Part shown: piece by piece, positions 7,608 to 16,900 of the stretch | Position numbering within the stretch: the stretch's first letter is position 1 | Layout: every line of letters begins with the position of its first letter | Assembly (NCBI GenBank): GCA_947252645.1 | Contig: CAMXWF010000015.1 | Location: 11,427-75,426, forward strand | Origin: an uncultured Bacteroidia bacterium | GTDB taxonomy: Bacteria > Bacteroidota > Bacteroidia > Bacteroidales > CAJPTX01 | Length of the DNA stretch: 64,000 nucleotides | Direction of reading: 5' to 3' | Position numbers and translations under genes: made by a program | Notes under the pieces: generated by a model | Database searches by the model: none | What the model was told of the DNA's origin: nothing | Seen by the model: only the letters and a program-made list of their open reading frames with translations

Positions 7608-10034
7608 CTAGAAGATGTTGCCGAAGGTAATTCCAGCATAGAGGGTGCGTGGGGTCATGGGCCCGTAGGTGTAGGAGGAGGCCCTGTCGGGGCCCTGGTC
7701 GAAGTCGCGCTGGAAGGTGTTGAAAATGTTTTTTGCGCCCGCAAACACGGTCAGGGCCGTGTGGTGGAAGGGGATTTTATAGCTGACATTCAGCCCCAGA
7801 TCGGCGAACCAAGGTGTCTTGCGAATGATTTGGGCGTTGGGGTCGGCGTCCAGGAGTGCTTTTTCGGCAGCAGAGATGGACTGTCCTTTGTTGGTGCCAT
7901 ACTCATAGAATATCTTCATGGAGCCCGTGACGCTCAGGGCGGCATCGAGAGTCAGGCCCTTCCAGGCGTTCCACTGCCCCACGAGGTAGCCATAGGCATT
8001 GGGGGTTCGTAGGAAGTCCTTTTGACCCTCGTTGAGGTCTGGGTCGACCTTTAGGTACTCGCTCTTCTGGGCCGTGGCCCCGAGACGGAAGGAGAGGCCT
8101 CGCAGGGGCACAACGTTGAACTCTAAGTTGGCGCAGTAGACACGGGCCCCCACGGGGCTGTTTTTCCGTGTAAGGGTGACATCGTTGTTCTGGTCGGGTT
8201 CGCCCCGATCGGAGATGAAGGCATCGAACAGGTGGGTGTAGAAGCCCTCCACGAGGCAGCCGACGGCCCAGGAGTCGAACTGCTGGTTGTAGTCGAGGGA
8301 GAGCATGGCGCCGTGGCTGTATTCGGGCTTGAGTCCCTCGGCGTTACGGATGAAGACCCTGCGTACGCCAGAGGACTCCACGTGGAGTTCTTCATTGTAG
8401 ACCACTGGGGCTCTGTATCCCATGGAGTAGTTGGCCCTAAGCTGGAGTTCGGGAATAAGGTCGAAGAGGAAAGTAATGCGGGGCACGGGCACATTGCCCA
8501 CGTAGTCCTTGGTGTTGCCCTGAGCGGACTTGTCCTTATTGAGGACGCTGAAATGGTCGAAGCGGGCGCCGAGGGTGAGGCTTCCTATGGAGAACTTCTG
8601 GTTGTATTGCAGGAGTGCGCCCGCAGTGTAGACTCGCTGGTTGGCCACAATGGCGCCATCGACGAGTGAGGGACTGGTAAACTCCTCGGCGGGCGCGCCC
8701 ATGGTGAGTTCTTTGAGGTGCTTGGCAAGCCATTCGGGGTCGTCGAGATTGAAGTAAGTACACTTGCGGTCGTAGAGGTACTCCGCGTTGAACTCCACGC
8801 CGGCCGCTAGGGCGGCATTCCAGCGGAAGTAGGCGGTGTAGTTGATGCCCGCGTTGAGAATCCAGTTGGAGGTGAGGCCGTAGTCGGCGAGGCTGTAGCC
8901 GCCATAGTAGGAATCGCGCTGGAGGTGCTGGAATCCGAGGCCTACATTGAGCTGGTCTTGGGTGCGGAGCATTTGGTCGTAGGAGATGGAGAAGTTGTGG
9001 ATCGAGTGGTTAGGGGCCTCGGCCACGCTGGCCACGTGAACGGGCGCGTTGAACCTGTCGCCGCCGCGCCGCTTCTCGTAGATGTAGAAATAGTTGGCGT
9101 TGAGCTTTGCGCGCTGCCCGAGGCGGTGGTAGACGTTCATGCCCACGTTGGCCATGCGGAGCAGGGGGAACTCCGAGATGCCATCGCCGGTGGCATCGAA
9201 GGGCTCGCGGTTGCGCACGGCGTCCCAGACGCTCATGCCCGCGCAGGAATCTTGGGTTACCACGGCCCCGTTGAACGAGATGAACATGTCAGGCTTTGCG
9301 GTTACGGGCACTTTGTCCACCCCCTCGATGTTGCCCGCGTAGTTGCCCTTGAGCCCCACACCCGTAGCTGCGCCCTGGAAGGTGACCTCGAAGATGTTGT
9401 CCTGCGGCTCCTGCAATATGATATTCACGATGCCGCCCACCGCGGAACTCCCGTACAGCGAGCTGCCGCCCCCGCGGAGCACCTCAATGTTCTTGACCAT
9501 GGCCGTGGGGAGCATCTCCATGCCGTAGACACCCAGCACGGAGCCAAAGAGCGGCCTTCCGTTGATGAGGATCTGCGAATACTCGCCGGGCAAGCCATTC
9601 ATGCGGACCTGGTTGAAGCCGCAGTTCTGGCAGTTATATTCCATGCGGAGCCCCGAGAGGAAGCTCATGCCGTCGCTGAGAGAGTCGGTGCTCAGGGAGC
9701 GCATCAGCTTGGGGGAGACGGTGGAAATGACCACGGGGGTCTCCCATCGGGTGGGGCGTCGGCGGTCACCAGTGACCACGACCTGGTCGACAAGCAGGTA
9801 GTCGCGCACGAGGTCCCAATTGACCTCTAGGCTCTCCCCGTGGGGTACTTGGATGGTGCGCCGCTGGGTTTTGAAGCCCATTAGGGTGCACTCCAGGGTG
9901 GTTTCCATGTCATGCAGCGGGCCCATGCGGTAGTAGCCTTCCTCATCGCTCACAGCCACTATGGTTGAACCAGCCACACGGATGACGGCTCCGCTAATTG
10001 GCCTGCCCTCGGTCTTGACTTGGCCTGTAATCAT
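7608..10034 (-). CDS. TonB-dependent outer-membrane receptor (signal peptide in another frame)
   Basis: An 808-residue energy-coupled outer-membrane transporter. An N-terminal carboxypeptidase-regulatory-like domain (about residues 1-75, ITGQVKTEGRPISGAVIRV) leads into a plug domain with NCQNCGFNQVRMNGLPGEYS (a Cys pair typical of one Bacteroidota receptor subgroup) and LRGGGSSLYGSSAVGGIVNI, then a 22-strand barrel ending in aromatic GITFGNIF. The substrate is unknown; heme, metal chelates or cobalamin are the usual ligands of relatives. The frame from ATG 10034 has no signal peptide. A perfect one lies immediately upstream in a different frame (10135-10031), whose TGA overlaps this ATG, so the gene is either frameshifted or mis-sequenced there. 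Confidence 0.88.
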   Translation of the reverse strand: MITGQVKTEGRPISGAVIRVAGSTIVAVSDEEGYYRMGPLHDMETTLECTLMGFKTQRRTIQVPHGESLEVNWDLVRDYLLVDQVVVTGDRRRPTRWETPVVISTVSPKLMRSLSTDSLSDGMSFLSGLRMEYNCQNCGFNQVRMNGLPGEYSQILINGRPLFGSVLGVYGMEMLPTAMVKNIEVLRGGGSSLYGSSAVGGIVNIILQEPQDNIFEVTFQGAATGVGLKGNYAGNIEGVDKVPVTAKPDMFISFNGAVVTQDSCAGMSVWDAVRNREPFDATGDGISEFPLLRMANVGMNVYHRLGQRAKLNANYFYIYEKRRGGDRFNAPVHVASVAEAPNHSIHNFSISYDQMLRTQDQLNVGLGFQHLQRDSYYGGYSLADYGLTSNWILNAGINYTAYFRWNAALAAGVEFNAEYLYDRKCTYFNLDDPEWLAKHLKELTMGAPAEEFTSPSLVDGAIVANQRVYTAGALLQYNQKFSIGSLTLGARFDHFSVLNKDKSAQGNTKDYVGNVPVPRITFLFDLIPELQLRANYSMGYRAPVVYNEELHVESSGVRRVFIRNAEGLKPEYSHGAMLSLDYNQQFDSWAVGCLVEGFYTHLFDAFISDRGEPDQNNDVTLTRKNSPVGARVYCANLEFNVVPLRGLSFRLGATAQKSEYLKVDPDLNEGQKDFLRTPNAYGYLVGQWNAWKGLTLDAALSVTGSMKIFYEYGTNKGQSISAAEKALLDADPNAQIIRKTPWFADLGLNVSYKIPFHHTALTVFAGAKNIFNTFQRDFDQGPDRASSYTYGPMTPRTLYAGITFGNIF

Positions 10035-10135
10035 CGCGGTGGGCTGGTCGAGTCATCGTTGGCCAGCAGGCCCCATGCACCCACGCATACTAGCACCAAG
10101 GCTAGCAGAACACCTCGTCTTACGCTCATATGCAT
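10031..10135 (-). pseudogene. Signal-peptide segment of the TonB receptor, out of frame with the body
   Basis: ATG 10135 (or 10129) encodes a classic Sec signal peptide: basic MSVRRG, then hydrophobic VLLALVLVCVGAWG, then LLANDDST, before TGA at 10033-10031. The stop overlaps the ATG of the receptor body (ATGA), which lies in the -1 frame. A secreted receptor needs this peptide, so a one-base indel between about 10031 and 10060 is the simplest reading. Programmed -1 slippage or a separate mini-ORF is possible but less likely, as no slippery heptamer is visible. Confidence 0.6.
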
Positions 10136-10450
10136 CAATGATTTTATTGCATTTACAAGAGTAGGTTTGCCGCAAAGCGATGTGGGATCGCCCAATATGA
10201 GTATTCCCATTCGCTTCGGAGAGGGGAACCGGCTGGGCTTGTTGCAACGGAAAGTCAATGCAGCAGGGCGCACGGCTTCCACCGAGGCTTGAATACCAAG
10301 TCAGCCATCCGATTCTAAGCATGGTGCGGGGCTTTCGCGGCGCAGGTTTGGACTGTGCATCCACACAATTTGGGCTTGCCATCAGCGCCCTAGCTGGTAA
10401 CTAGACGGCGGGATAGGCAACGGCAGCATGCACATCGTGCGCAAAAGCAC
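10136..10450. other. Intergenic region between the receptor and holA, with a long hairpin
   Basis: About 300 nt between divergent genes. It holds an interrupted inverted repeat (10175-10187 against 10205-10216: AAGCGA..TGGGA with TCCCA.TCGCTT) in the receptor leader, and the TACATTTG box of holA just at its right end. I see no gene in it; the ORFs crossing it look random. Confidence 0.5.
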
Positions 10451-10458
10451 TACATTTG
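10451..10458 (+). promoter_or_regulatory. -7 box of holA
   Basis: TACATTTG matches the Bacteroidota -7 consensus TAnnTTTG fully. It sits 20 nt before ATG 10479 and downstream of the in-frame ATG at 10428, which argues that translation begins at 10479. No TTG is found at the expected -33 spacing. Confidence 0.5.
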
Positions 10459-10478
10459 CTCGGTGCAAGCGTTACTCC

Positions 10479-11516
10479 ATGGCTAAGCAACAGGATGCCG
10501 CGACGGCGGCCAAGGCGATCATTGCAGACTTTGACAAGGGCAAGGTGAAGCCTCTCTATGTGCTACACGGGAGTGAACCGTTCCTCTGCGATGCCATTAC
10601 TAACCACATACTCGAGCACTTAGTACCCCAGGAGGCCAAAGGGTTCGACCAGGTTTTGGTGTACGCTTCCGAGGTGACTCCGAGCCAAATCATTGCGCTG
10701 GCCACCCGGGCGCCCATGGTCTCCGATAGGATGCTGGTGGTGGTGCGAGAGGCACAAAACATCAAGTCGTTTTCCCAGCTGGCTATTTACGCAGAGCACC
10801 CGCTGGAATCCACAGTGCTAGTGCTGAATGCCCGTAGCGAAATCAAGGAGACCAAGGGGGACACGAAGCGCTTGCTCCAGGGGGCCAGAGCCCACGGCGT
10901 AGTCTTCAAGTCCACAGCCTACCGGGACTACCAGGTAGCACCCTGGATCGATGCCCGCGCCAAGGAAAAGGGGCTGACTCTAGAAGCTGGCGTGACCACA
11001 CTACTCAAGGAGAGCCTCGGCACCGATTTGACCACCATTGACAAGGCTCTCGACAAGCTCATCCTGGCCCTCCCGGCGGGCAAGAGCTCTGTGAGCCAGA
11101 ACGATGTGCTCGACACCATAGGCATAAGCCGCAGCTTCAATGCTTTTGAACTCACCAAGGCGCTAGGGGCCTGCGACCGCCCAAGGGCACTCTTCATTGC
11201 GCTGCAAATGGCCAAGGACGAGAAGTCAAACCCCATTCAGGCCGTGCTGCCCCAGATAACCAACTACTTCGTAAGGGTGCTGCGCTACCAAGGGTTGACG
11301 GGGCACTACAACGACATCGAGATAGCCAACCGACTCGGTGTCAACCCCTATTTCCTGCGGGAATACAATGCAGCAGCCCGGCGCTTCTCTAGCCGCCAGC
11401 TCTCCACCATCTTCACCTGGCTTCGCTACTACGACCTCATGAGCAAGGGCTACTACGGCCCGCCGCCCTCCACGCAAGCCCTCTACGAAGAATTGATTAT
11501 CCGTCTCCTCCCCTAG
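10479..11516 (+). CDS. holA: DNA polymerase III subunit delta
   Basis: Delta subunit of the clamp loader, which opens the beta sliding clamp. From ATG 10479 the protein is 345 residues, the normal length. The N-terminal domain has the family features KVKPLYVLHGSEPFL, followed by ATRAPMVSDRMLVVVREAQ, a degenerate AAA+ fold without a functional P-loop, and the C-terminal helical collar domain (NPIQAVLPQITNYFVRVLRY). The earlier in-frame ATG at 10428 would add 17 unrelated residues and precedes the TACATTTG box, so I reject it. A rhomboid gene follows after 25 bp. Confidence 0.9.
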   Translation: MAKQQDAATAAKAIIADFDKGKVKPLYVLHGSEPFLCDAITNHILEHLVPQEAKGFDQVLVYASEVTPSQIIALATRAPMVSDRMLVVVREAQNIKSFSQLAIYAEHPLESTVLVLNARSEIKETKGDTKRLLQGARAHGVVFKSTAYRDYQVAPWIDARAKEKGLTLEAGVTTLLKESLGTDLTTIDKALDKLILALPAGKSSVSQNDVLDTIGISRSFNAFELTKALGACDRPRALFIALQMAKDEKSNPIQAVLPQITNYFVRVLRYQGLTGHYNDIEIANRLGVNPYFLREYNAAARRFSSRQLSTIFTWLRYYDLMSKGYYGPPPSTQALYEELIIRLLP

Positions 11517-11541
11517 TGGGGGTAGGTAGCCAACACGCCCC

Positions 11542-12165
11542 ATGATTGTAGCCATAGTCGCGCTCACGTGCATCATCTCCATCTACGCTTTCAGCCGGCC
11601 AGAACTCATCAGCCAGCTAGCCCTGTGGCCCCACCGCATGGCGCAACGCGGCGAGTGGTACAGACTCCTCACGCACATGTTTGTCCACGGTGGGGGCTGG
11701 CATCTGGCCATTAACATGCTCGTCTTCTATTCCTTCGGGAGCTACATCTGGGAGATGTTCGGCTGTATGCAGTTCCGCTTCTTCAGCTCGGCCAGCTTCC
11801 ATCTCCCAATGCTCTATTTCGGGGGGGGCGTGGTGGCAGCGCTGGTCTCCTACCTCACGCGGCGCAGGGATCCAGGCTACATCTCCATAGGGGCCTCGGC
11901 TGGGGTCTCGGCCGTCGTCTTTACTAGCATCACCCTCGCGCCGTGGGCGCCCATCTATCTTTTTGGCCTGGTACCCTTGCCAGGCATCCTCATGGGCATA
12001 GCCTTCCTCATCTACTCGTGGTATAGCAGCAGGAGAGCCAACCAGCATATCGACCACATGGCCCACTTCTACGGGGCCATCTACGGCTTCCTCTACCCTA
12101 TGCTCACCGCCGAGGGCACAGCGCAAGACTTCCTCCAACAGCTGCTCCACTTCACTACCTACTAA
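11542..12165 (+). CDS. Rhomboid-family intramembrane serine protease
   Basis: A 207-residue polytopic membrane protein with about six transmembrane helices. The catalytic Ser is in GASAG (Ser119) and the His in the last helix, in DHMAHFYGA (probably His175). The segment RLLTHMFVHGGGWHLAINML matches the rhomboid H..MF.H....HL..NM signature before the second helix. Substrates are unknown. Its stop overlaps the start of the next gene in a TAATG arrangement, indicating translational coupling. Confidence 0.88.
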   Translation: MIVAIVALTCIISIYAFSRPELISQLALWPHRMAQRGEWYRLLTHMFVHGGGWHLAINMLVFYSFGSYIWEMFGCMQFRFFSSASFHLPMLYFGGGVVAALVSYLTRRRDPGYISIGASAGVSAVVFTSITLAPWAPIYLFGLVPLPGILMGIAFLIYSWYSSRRANQHIDHMAHFYGAIYGFLYPMLTAEGTAQDFLQQLLHFTTY

Positions 12166-13121
12166 TGGACTTCAAGGCTGGTGACGCCTCCTCCAGCGCA
12201 CAGATAGCTCCCGTCAGGCATAAGCGCAGGCGCCAGAAATACCCGCCCGACCCCTACCTGTGGAAGGATGGGGAGTTCATCCTGGAAAAGCGCCTACCGC
12301 ATACGCTGAGCGACTGGCGGCTTGCAACCCAAGCGGGCGTGTACACCTACCTGCTGTCCTACGCCTCGCAACCACGTTTTTTCCATCAGCACTTCCAGCA
12401 GCTACTAGAAGATGCCAAAACGGCCATGCTTCCCCTGCTGCACTTCCTGGCGGCAGAGTCCCTACAGACGGCCATAGTTCGATTGCTCAACCGCAACATG
12501 TGGTATCGCACCACGCTGCTACGGCTAGTCCTTTTCCCAGAGGCCAACTCCACACTGCTGCCGCTCGACACGCTCACATCGTCCCTACTCATCGAGGGGC
12601 AACCCCTACCGCAAAAGGGATTCGTACAGCGGCAACAAGGCCTGCTGCTTAGCTATGCCCAAGGCCTCACAATTGCGCCCTCACGCTATACGACCATCAA
12701 TTGGCTAGGCGACCCCACGCAGTGGCTCGTACAGCAAGCCCTGCGCAATAAGCCATACAGCGACCTCATCCTCCTCAACACGGCGGGACGTGTGGCACGG
12801 GCCTCACAGGGGACTCTCTACATGGTAAGGGAAGGGAAGCTCTTCACGCCACCGTTGACCGAAGGCGCATGCTACGACCCGATCCGTAGCAACATCAACA
12901 AGACCGCTAGGATCATCGGGCTGGGAGAGGTGAGCGAGGAGCCACTTCGACCTGAAGACCTAGAAAAGGGCGATGAGCTATTCCTAGCCAGCACGCAGCA
13001 CGGCGTAGAATGGGTGATGGGGCTCGAGAAGGTCAGGTATCGCACCTTTTCCACCCAGGCCCTCATCCAGCAGCTCAATCTGCTCTACTTCCCCGACCAG
13101 CGATTCACGGGCACTGAGTAG
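12165..13121 (+). CDS. Class IV (fold-type IV) aminotransferase-like protein without the usual PLP lysine
   Basis: A 318-residue protein resembling branched-chain aminotransferases and aminodeoxychorismate lyase (PabC). The C-terminal half carries the family pattern DLILLNTAGRVARASQGTLY, then LFTPPLTEGACYDPIRSNI, and later DELFLASTQHG. In PabC, D-amino-acid transaminase and IlvE a Lys 3-4 residues before the Asn of N.L binds PLP; here the matching stretch is PSRYTTINWLG, with Thr/Tyr instead (about residue 176). So it may be catalytically inactive, or my manual alignment may be off. An extra basic N-terminus (about residues 15-27) is unusual. It is coupled to the rhomboid gene and converges with the next gene, overlapping it by 17 nt. 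Confidence 0.65.
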   Translation: MDFKAGDASSSAQIAPVRHKRRRQKYPPDPYLWKDGEFILEKRLPHTLSDWRLATQAGVYTYLLSYASQPRFFHQHFQQLLEDAKTAMLPLLHFLAAESLQTAIVRLLNRNMWYRTTLLRLVLFPEANSTLLPLDTLTSSLLIEGQPLPQKGFVQRQQGLLLSYAQGLTIAPSRYTTINWLGDPTQWLVQQALRNKPYSDLILLNTAGRVARASQGTLYMVREGKLFTPPLTEGACYDPIRSNINKTARIIGLGEVSEEPLRPEDLEKGDELFLASTQHGVEWVMGLEKVRYRTFSTQALIQQLNLLYFPDQRFTGTE

Positions 13122-13887
13122 AAGACACTGGAAGCTCACCCCCTACCACCGAAAGCACCGTGCGACAGCCCGAGTAGGTGACCCCTTGCGCATCAAGAAC
13201 CCATTCCCAACATGTGCCATGGGCCAAATGCGGCAAAGGGATAAACACAGTGGGACGCACCTGCGAAGGCTGAGCTTGCGCAGGACTCAGGGGGAAGCGG
13301 CTTTCCTCCACGTCAGTGACTAGTAGAGCCGTCGGGAAGTCGCTCAGCCACTCCAGGTGGTGCCTTTGCACTAAAGCGGCCATGCGCTGCCTCTGGGCCA
13401 CGGTATAGTGCTGGCTGGGACTGTCAATCAGGCGTAGCGGCAGCTGGCTGAGCAAATTGAGCGACACTACCCCATCGACCGCAAGCGCAAGCGCTGGCTT
13501 TGGGGAAGCCTCCAAAGCAGCCTCCAAGCTCTCCATGGGCTCGCGGCCATGCATCGAGCGTAATGCCCTATCCACAGCCCCAGCCGTCACATCGAGCGAA
13601 ATGAAATGGACCTTAGGCTGAGTACTCCAGCGCAACTCCACCTGGCGCGGATGGCTGATGTCAATGAGGGTTATAGACTCCAACTGCGGCAGCAGCTCTT
13701 CCATGGGTACGTCGAGAAGCCAGCCACTCCCCACGATTGCTAAACTACGTAGGGCACGTCGGTGGACGTAGTCTACTACCAGGCTGCGAGTATGGCGTAA
13801 ATGCTCGTCCCAATCAGACCCTAGGGCATATTTATGGATGATGCCCATCTGGTACTGACGCCAATAGGCGCGGCCTCGTCGCGACAT
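13105..13887 (-). CDS. Methyltransferase-like protein of unknown function
   Basis: I do not recognise a named family. From ATG 13887 the protein is 260 residues. A Rossmann-type stretch, LAIVGSGWLLDVPMEELL followed by SITLIDISHPRQV and then KVHFISLDVT, resembles motifs I-III of class I SAM methyltransferases, with the Asp of LIDIS at the ribose-binding position. The frame opens earlier with a GTG at 13914, but that codon lies within the terminator hairpin of the giant gene, so ATG 13887 is the better start. Its 3' end overlaps that of the convergent aminotransferase-like gene by 17 nt. Confidence 0.6.
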   Translation of the reverse strand: MSRRGRAYWRQYQMGIIHKYALGSDWDEHLRHTRSLVVDYVHRRALRSLAIVGSGWLLDVPMEELLPQLESITLIDISHPRQVELRWSTQPKVHFISLDVTAGAVDRALRSMHGREPMESLEAALEASPKPALALAVDGVVSLNLLSQLPLRLIDSPSQHYTVAQRQRMAALVQRHHLEWLSDFPTALLVTDVEESRFPLSPAQAQPSQVRPTVFIPLPHLAHGTCWEWVLDAQGVTYSGCRTVLSVVGGELPVSSTQCP

Positions 13888-13893
13888 AGTCTC

Positions 13894-13932
13894 AAAAAAT
13901 AGGGGGCGGGACACAGGTCTGTCCTCGCCCCC
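13894..13932 (-). terminator. Rho-independent terminator of the giant T9SS protein gene
   Basis: Read on the minus strand, GGGGGCG-A-GGACA pairs with TGTCC-CGCCCCC around a short loop, followed by TATTTTTT. The hairpin begins 20 nt past the stop codon of the 3133-residue gene and its T-run ends six bases before the ATG of the next gene. Confidence 0.8.
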
Positions 13933-13951
13933 TTCATATGCACTGTACGGC

Positions 13952-16900
13952 CTAGTGCTGCTTGATCACGCGCAGGGTGCGGATACCACCTTCACGATCT
14001 TGCAAGCAGAGCAGGTAGAGCCCCTCAGGCAAGCTGCTCGTAGAGATGGTAATATTCTCCACCGCTGGCTGCACACTCCGATAGAGAAGCATGCGACCTA
14101 CCAAGTCAGTAAACCAATAGGCTTTGAGCTGCTGCACGCCCCAGAGGTTCATCTGGTCAGCAAAGGGACTTTGAACCACCACCGTCTGGAGCAAGCTGGA
14201 CTCCACGGCATTCGGGTTGGTGCCTGGGGTAGGCTGGCCCTTTTCCGCCGTCACACTAAGCTTCATATCTTGGCTCATGGTCTGCTCAAAGCCCTCTATG
14301 GCCTGCCCTTCGGAAGAGCCGCCATCGTTATAGCTCTCGGGGCCCTTGTAGAGTAGGGCAGCCACCACCTTGTAAGGATCCACGGGCAAAAGCGAAACCT
14401 TGAGCAGCTGCTGGTCAGGCACGCGCTCATAGTGCTGTTCGCCCACATCGCCCTTACTCTCGTAGGAAGCCTCCACCTCTGCATCAGACACCTTGAAGGT
14501 ACTCTTTACCTGCACCGAGCCCTCAGGGTTCACCTGCGGGGGATAGAGCCTCCAGTACTTGAAGTAGTTCACAGTGTATTCCTGCGTGCAGAAGTTAGCC
14601 TGATCCTCTATAGTCAGCTTAAAATAGGGTGGTTTATCCTTTAGTGTCACATCGCGACTCTCTTGGTTTGGCGAGCCTGGGATAACCCACGTGTACTTGT
14701 AATCCGCGCTCTCATCGGGCGATATGGGGTTATAATTCACAATCTGCCCCTTGCCCGCATAGACCCAGTAGGCACCCACGTTCTTTGCACTCATGCCCTC
14801 CACGCCCATGAGGCCATTCTTGAGCTGTGGTTTGAGCGCAATGAAGAACTGCATAGAAGGACTGGTGACCGAATTGCCGCTCACTGTAGCTTCGGGCATC
14901 TGCTTTTTCGGATCTGGTAGCATGTCCAAGTTCTTATTGGCCACATCTTGGGTCAAGTCGAGCGTGGCCTGGAAAGTAGTCTCCTCATTCTCCTTCACGG
15001 CCACCTCATTACCCTCTATGGTTATCACATCGCCTTGCTTATATTCCTTCTCAGTTACAAGCACCACGTCCTGCGTAGGAACAGTCTGCTTAGGCATCCC
15101 TGTCGGGGCCGCGGCCACTGCGGTTTTAACTGTGAACTTGGCCCCAGCAGGCAGCATCTCCTCAGCATCGCTAAGCGTTACCTCGTAGCGCGGCATAAGC
15201 TTTGCCCCGGCCGCCCCGGCATCCACACAGGTGCGGGCTCCTCCTGCGGCGCTATTGTCCTCCAGGCCCAGTACCTTAAAATCAGAAAACATGTAGCTCA
15301 ACGTGTAGCGGATGTCCACTGGCTCGCTCTCAGCCACACAACCATACTTGTTCTCTATTTTGACCTTGTACTTACCCGAACTGCTGATCGTGTACGCCCA
15401 TGTCTTGGCGACTGGCTCGGTCTCCTCACCCTTGTACCACGAATAGGTGTTTGCACCACTCTTATCCGCCTGGAGTACAATCTGTAGGCTGACATTGTCC
15501 ACCTTCTTGACCATCTGCAAATCCGGACTCTCACTCATGGGCGGATGGGCATTCCGGTAGGCATCGGCCACGAAGTTTGTTGCCATCTGCGACAGATTCT
15601 CTGGCTCCGGCGTGGGCGGGGCTATGAAGTAGAAGGGCTGCTGCTGGAGAGCCATTTCTGCCTCCCCTGTCTCCTTCATATCCTTCACGCGGGTATCGGC
15701 CGGGACGCTCTCAGCAACGGTCAACTCACCCTGGTACTCCACTATCCTACCTTCTTCGCTCTTGCCAAACTGCTTAATAAGCAGCACCTCGGCCTCCTGC
15801 TCCTCTCCAGGGGCAAGTGTAAGAGCCGAGGGGAAGACGTACTCTGGCACCGGGGCAGCTGCTCCTGTCCCCTTGCCATTTAGAATATTCTTATAATCCT
15901 TAATTTCAAGCTTCAAGACATCGCCCTGGGCTATATCAAGCGGCTCCTGACCCGCATTCCTGATTTTCACCTTGGCCTTCAGATCTGCAGCACCACTAGT
16001 AAAATCCAGGGTCGGCTTGCACTTGTCATCAAGCCCTATACCCACAAACTGCTCCACTGGCACCGCAGAAAGCTCCAAGTATCCTGGCCTACGAACCTTC
16101 ACCGAGGTGGTGGCTGGGCAGCTGGCCTCAATGGTCTTTCCTTCCAACTTGTAGTCACCAACCTCATCCACTGGGCACTCTGTTTGCTTGAGCGTCTGTC
16201 CATTGGGCTTAGTCCACACGAAGTCGCTGTTCTTGAACTGCCCGCTAGACTGCACCTGAAGTGCCGGGGGCTGCTGCGTATACACCTTGAACGCTCCGTC
16301 AAGCGGCGTTTTCTTCTCTATGCCCACATACTGCTGTAGGTCGGGCGTGCCGATCAGCTTTACGCCCTGCTGGGTCACGTCATTCTCCGTGGGCTTCTGG
16401 TCACAACCCGCAGCCGGCTTCAGCACCGCCACCAAGAGGAACTCCTTGCTAGGCTCCGTAAAGGACGGTGTCACTATACCCTCCAAGCTGAACGGTGGCG
16501 TACTCACCACGCCCTGGGGAGCCCAAGACGTACCACCTGTAGCGTAGTGTAAGGTCTTCACCACGGGTGAATCTTTCACCTGATCCAGAGTCCCATCACC
16601 GAAGTGCAGCTCCACATTGCCTTCCAGGCAAGGCTTGTGCTTGGGGTCTGAAGCACTTATCTCCTTGGTGCTGACATTCTGTATATCTATCACCACATCG
16701 TTGAGCGCACCAATATTGTCCTTGCAGGCCACGAGCGGCTCGCCGCTCGTGCGCTTGACGGCCGAAACCACAAGGTCGGGGTTGGTGCCAAACACCATGA
16801 TGGAAGCCTGTACTGAACACGTCTGCCCCTCCACCTCCTCGCTATACAGCAACGTCGTCAGACCTGGCCCGTACACCTTGTAGCTCTGCTCATTCGTCGC

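Noticed and set aside
10136..10427. Possible cobalamin riboswitch before the first TonB receptor (a GGTGGAAGCCG stretch)
   Set aside because: Only a short part resembles the consensus core; the B12 box and the ordered stems are not found. An Infernal search with RF00174 would settle it.
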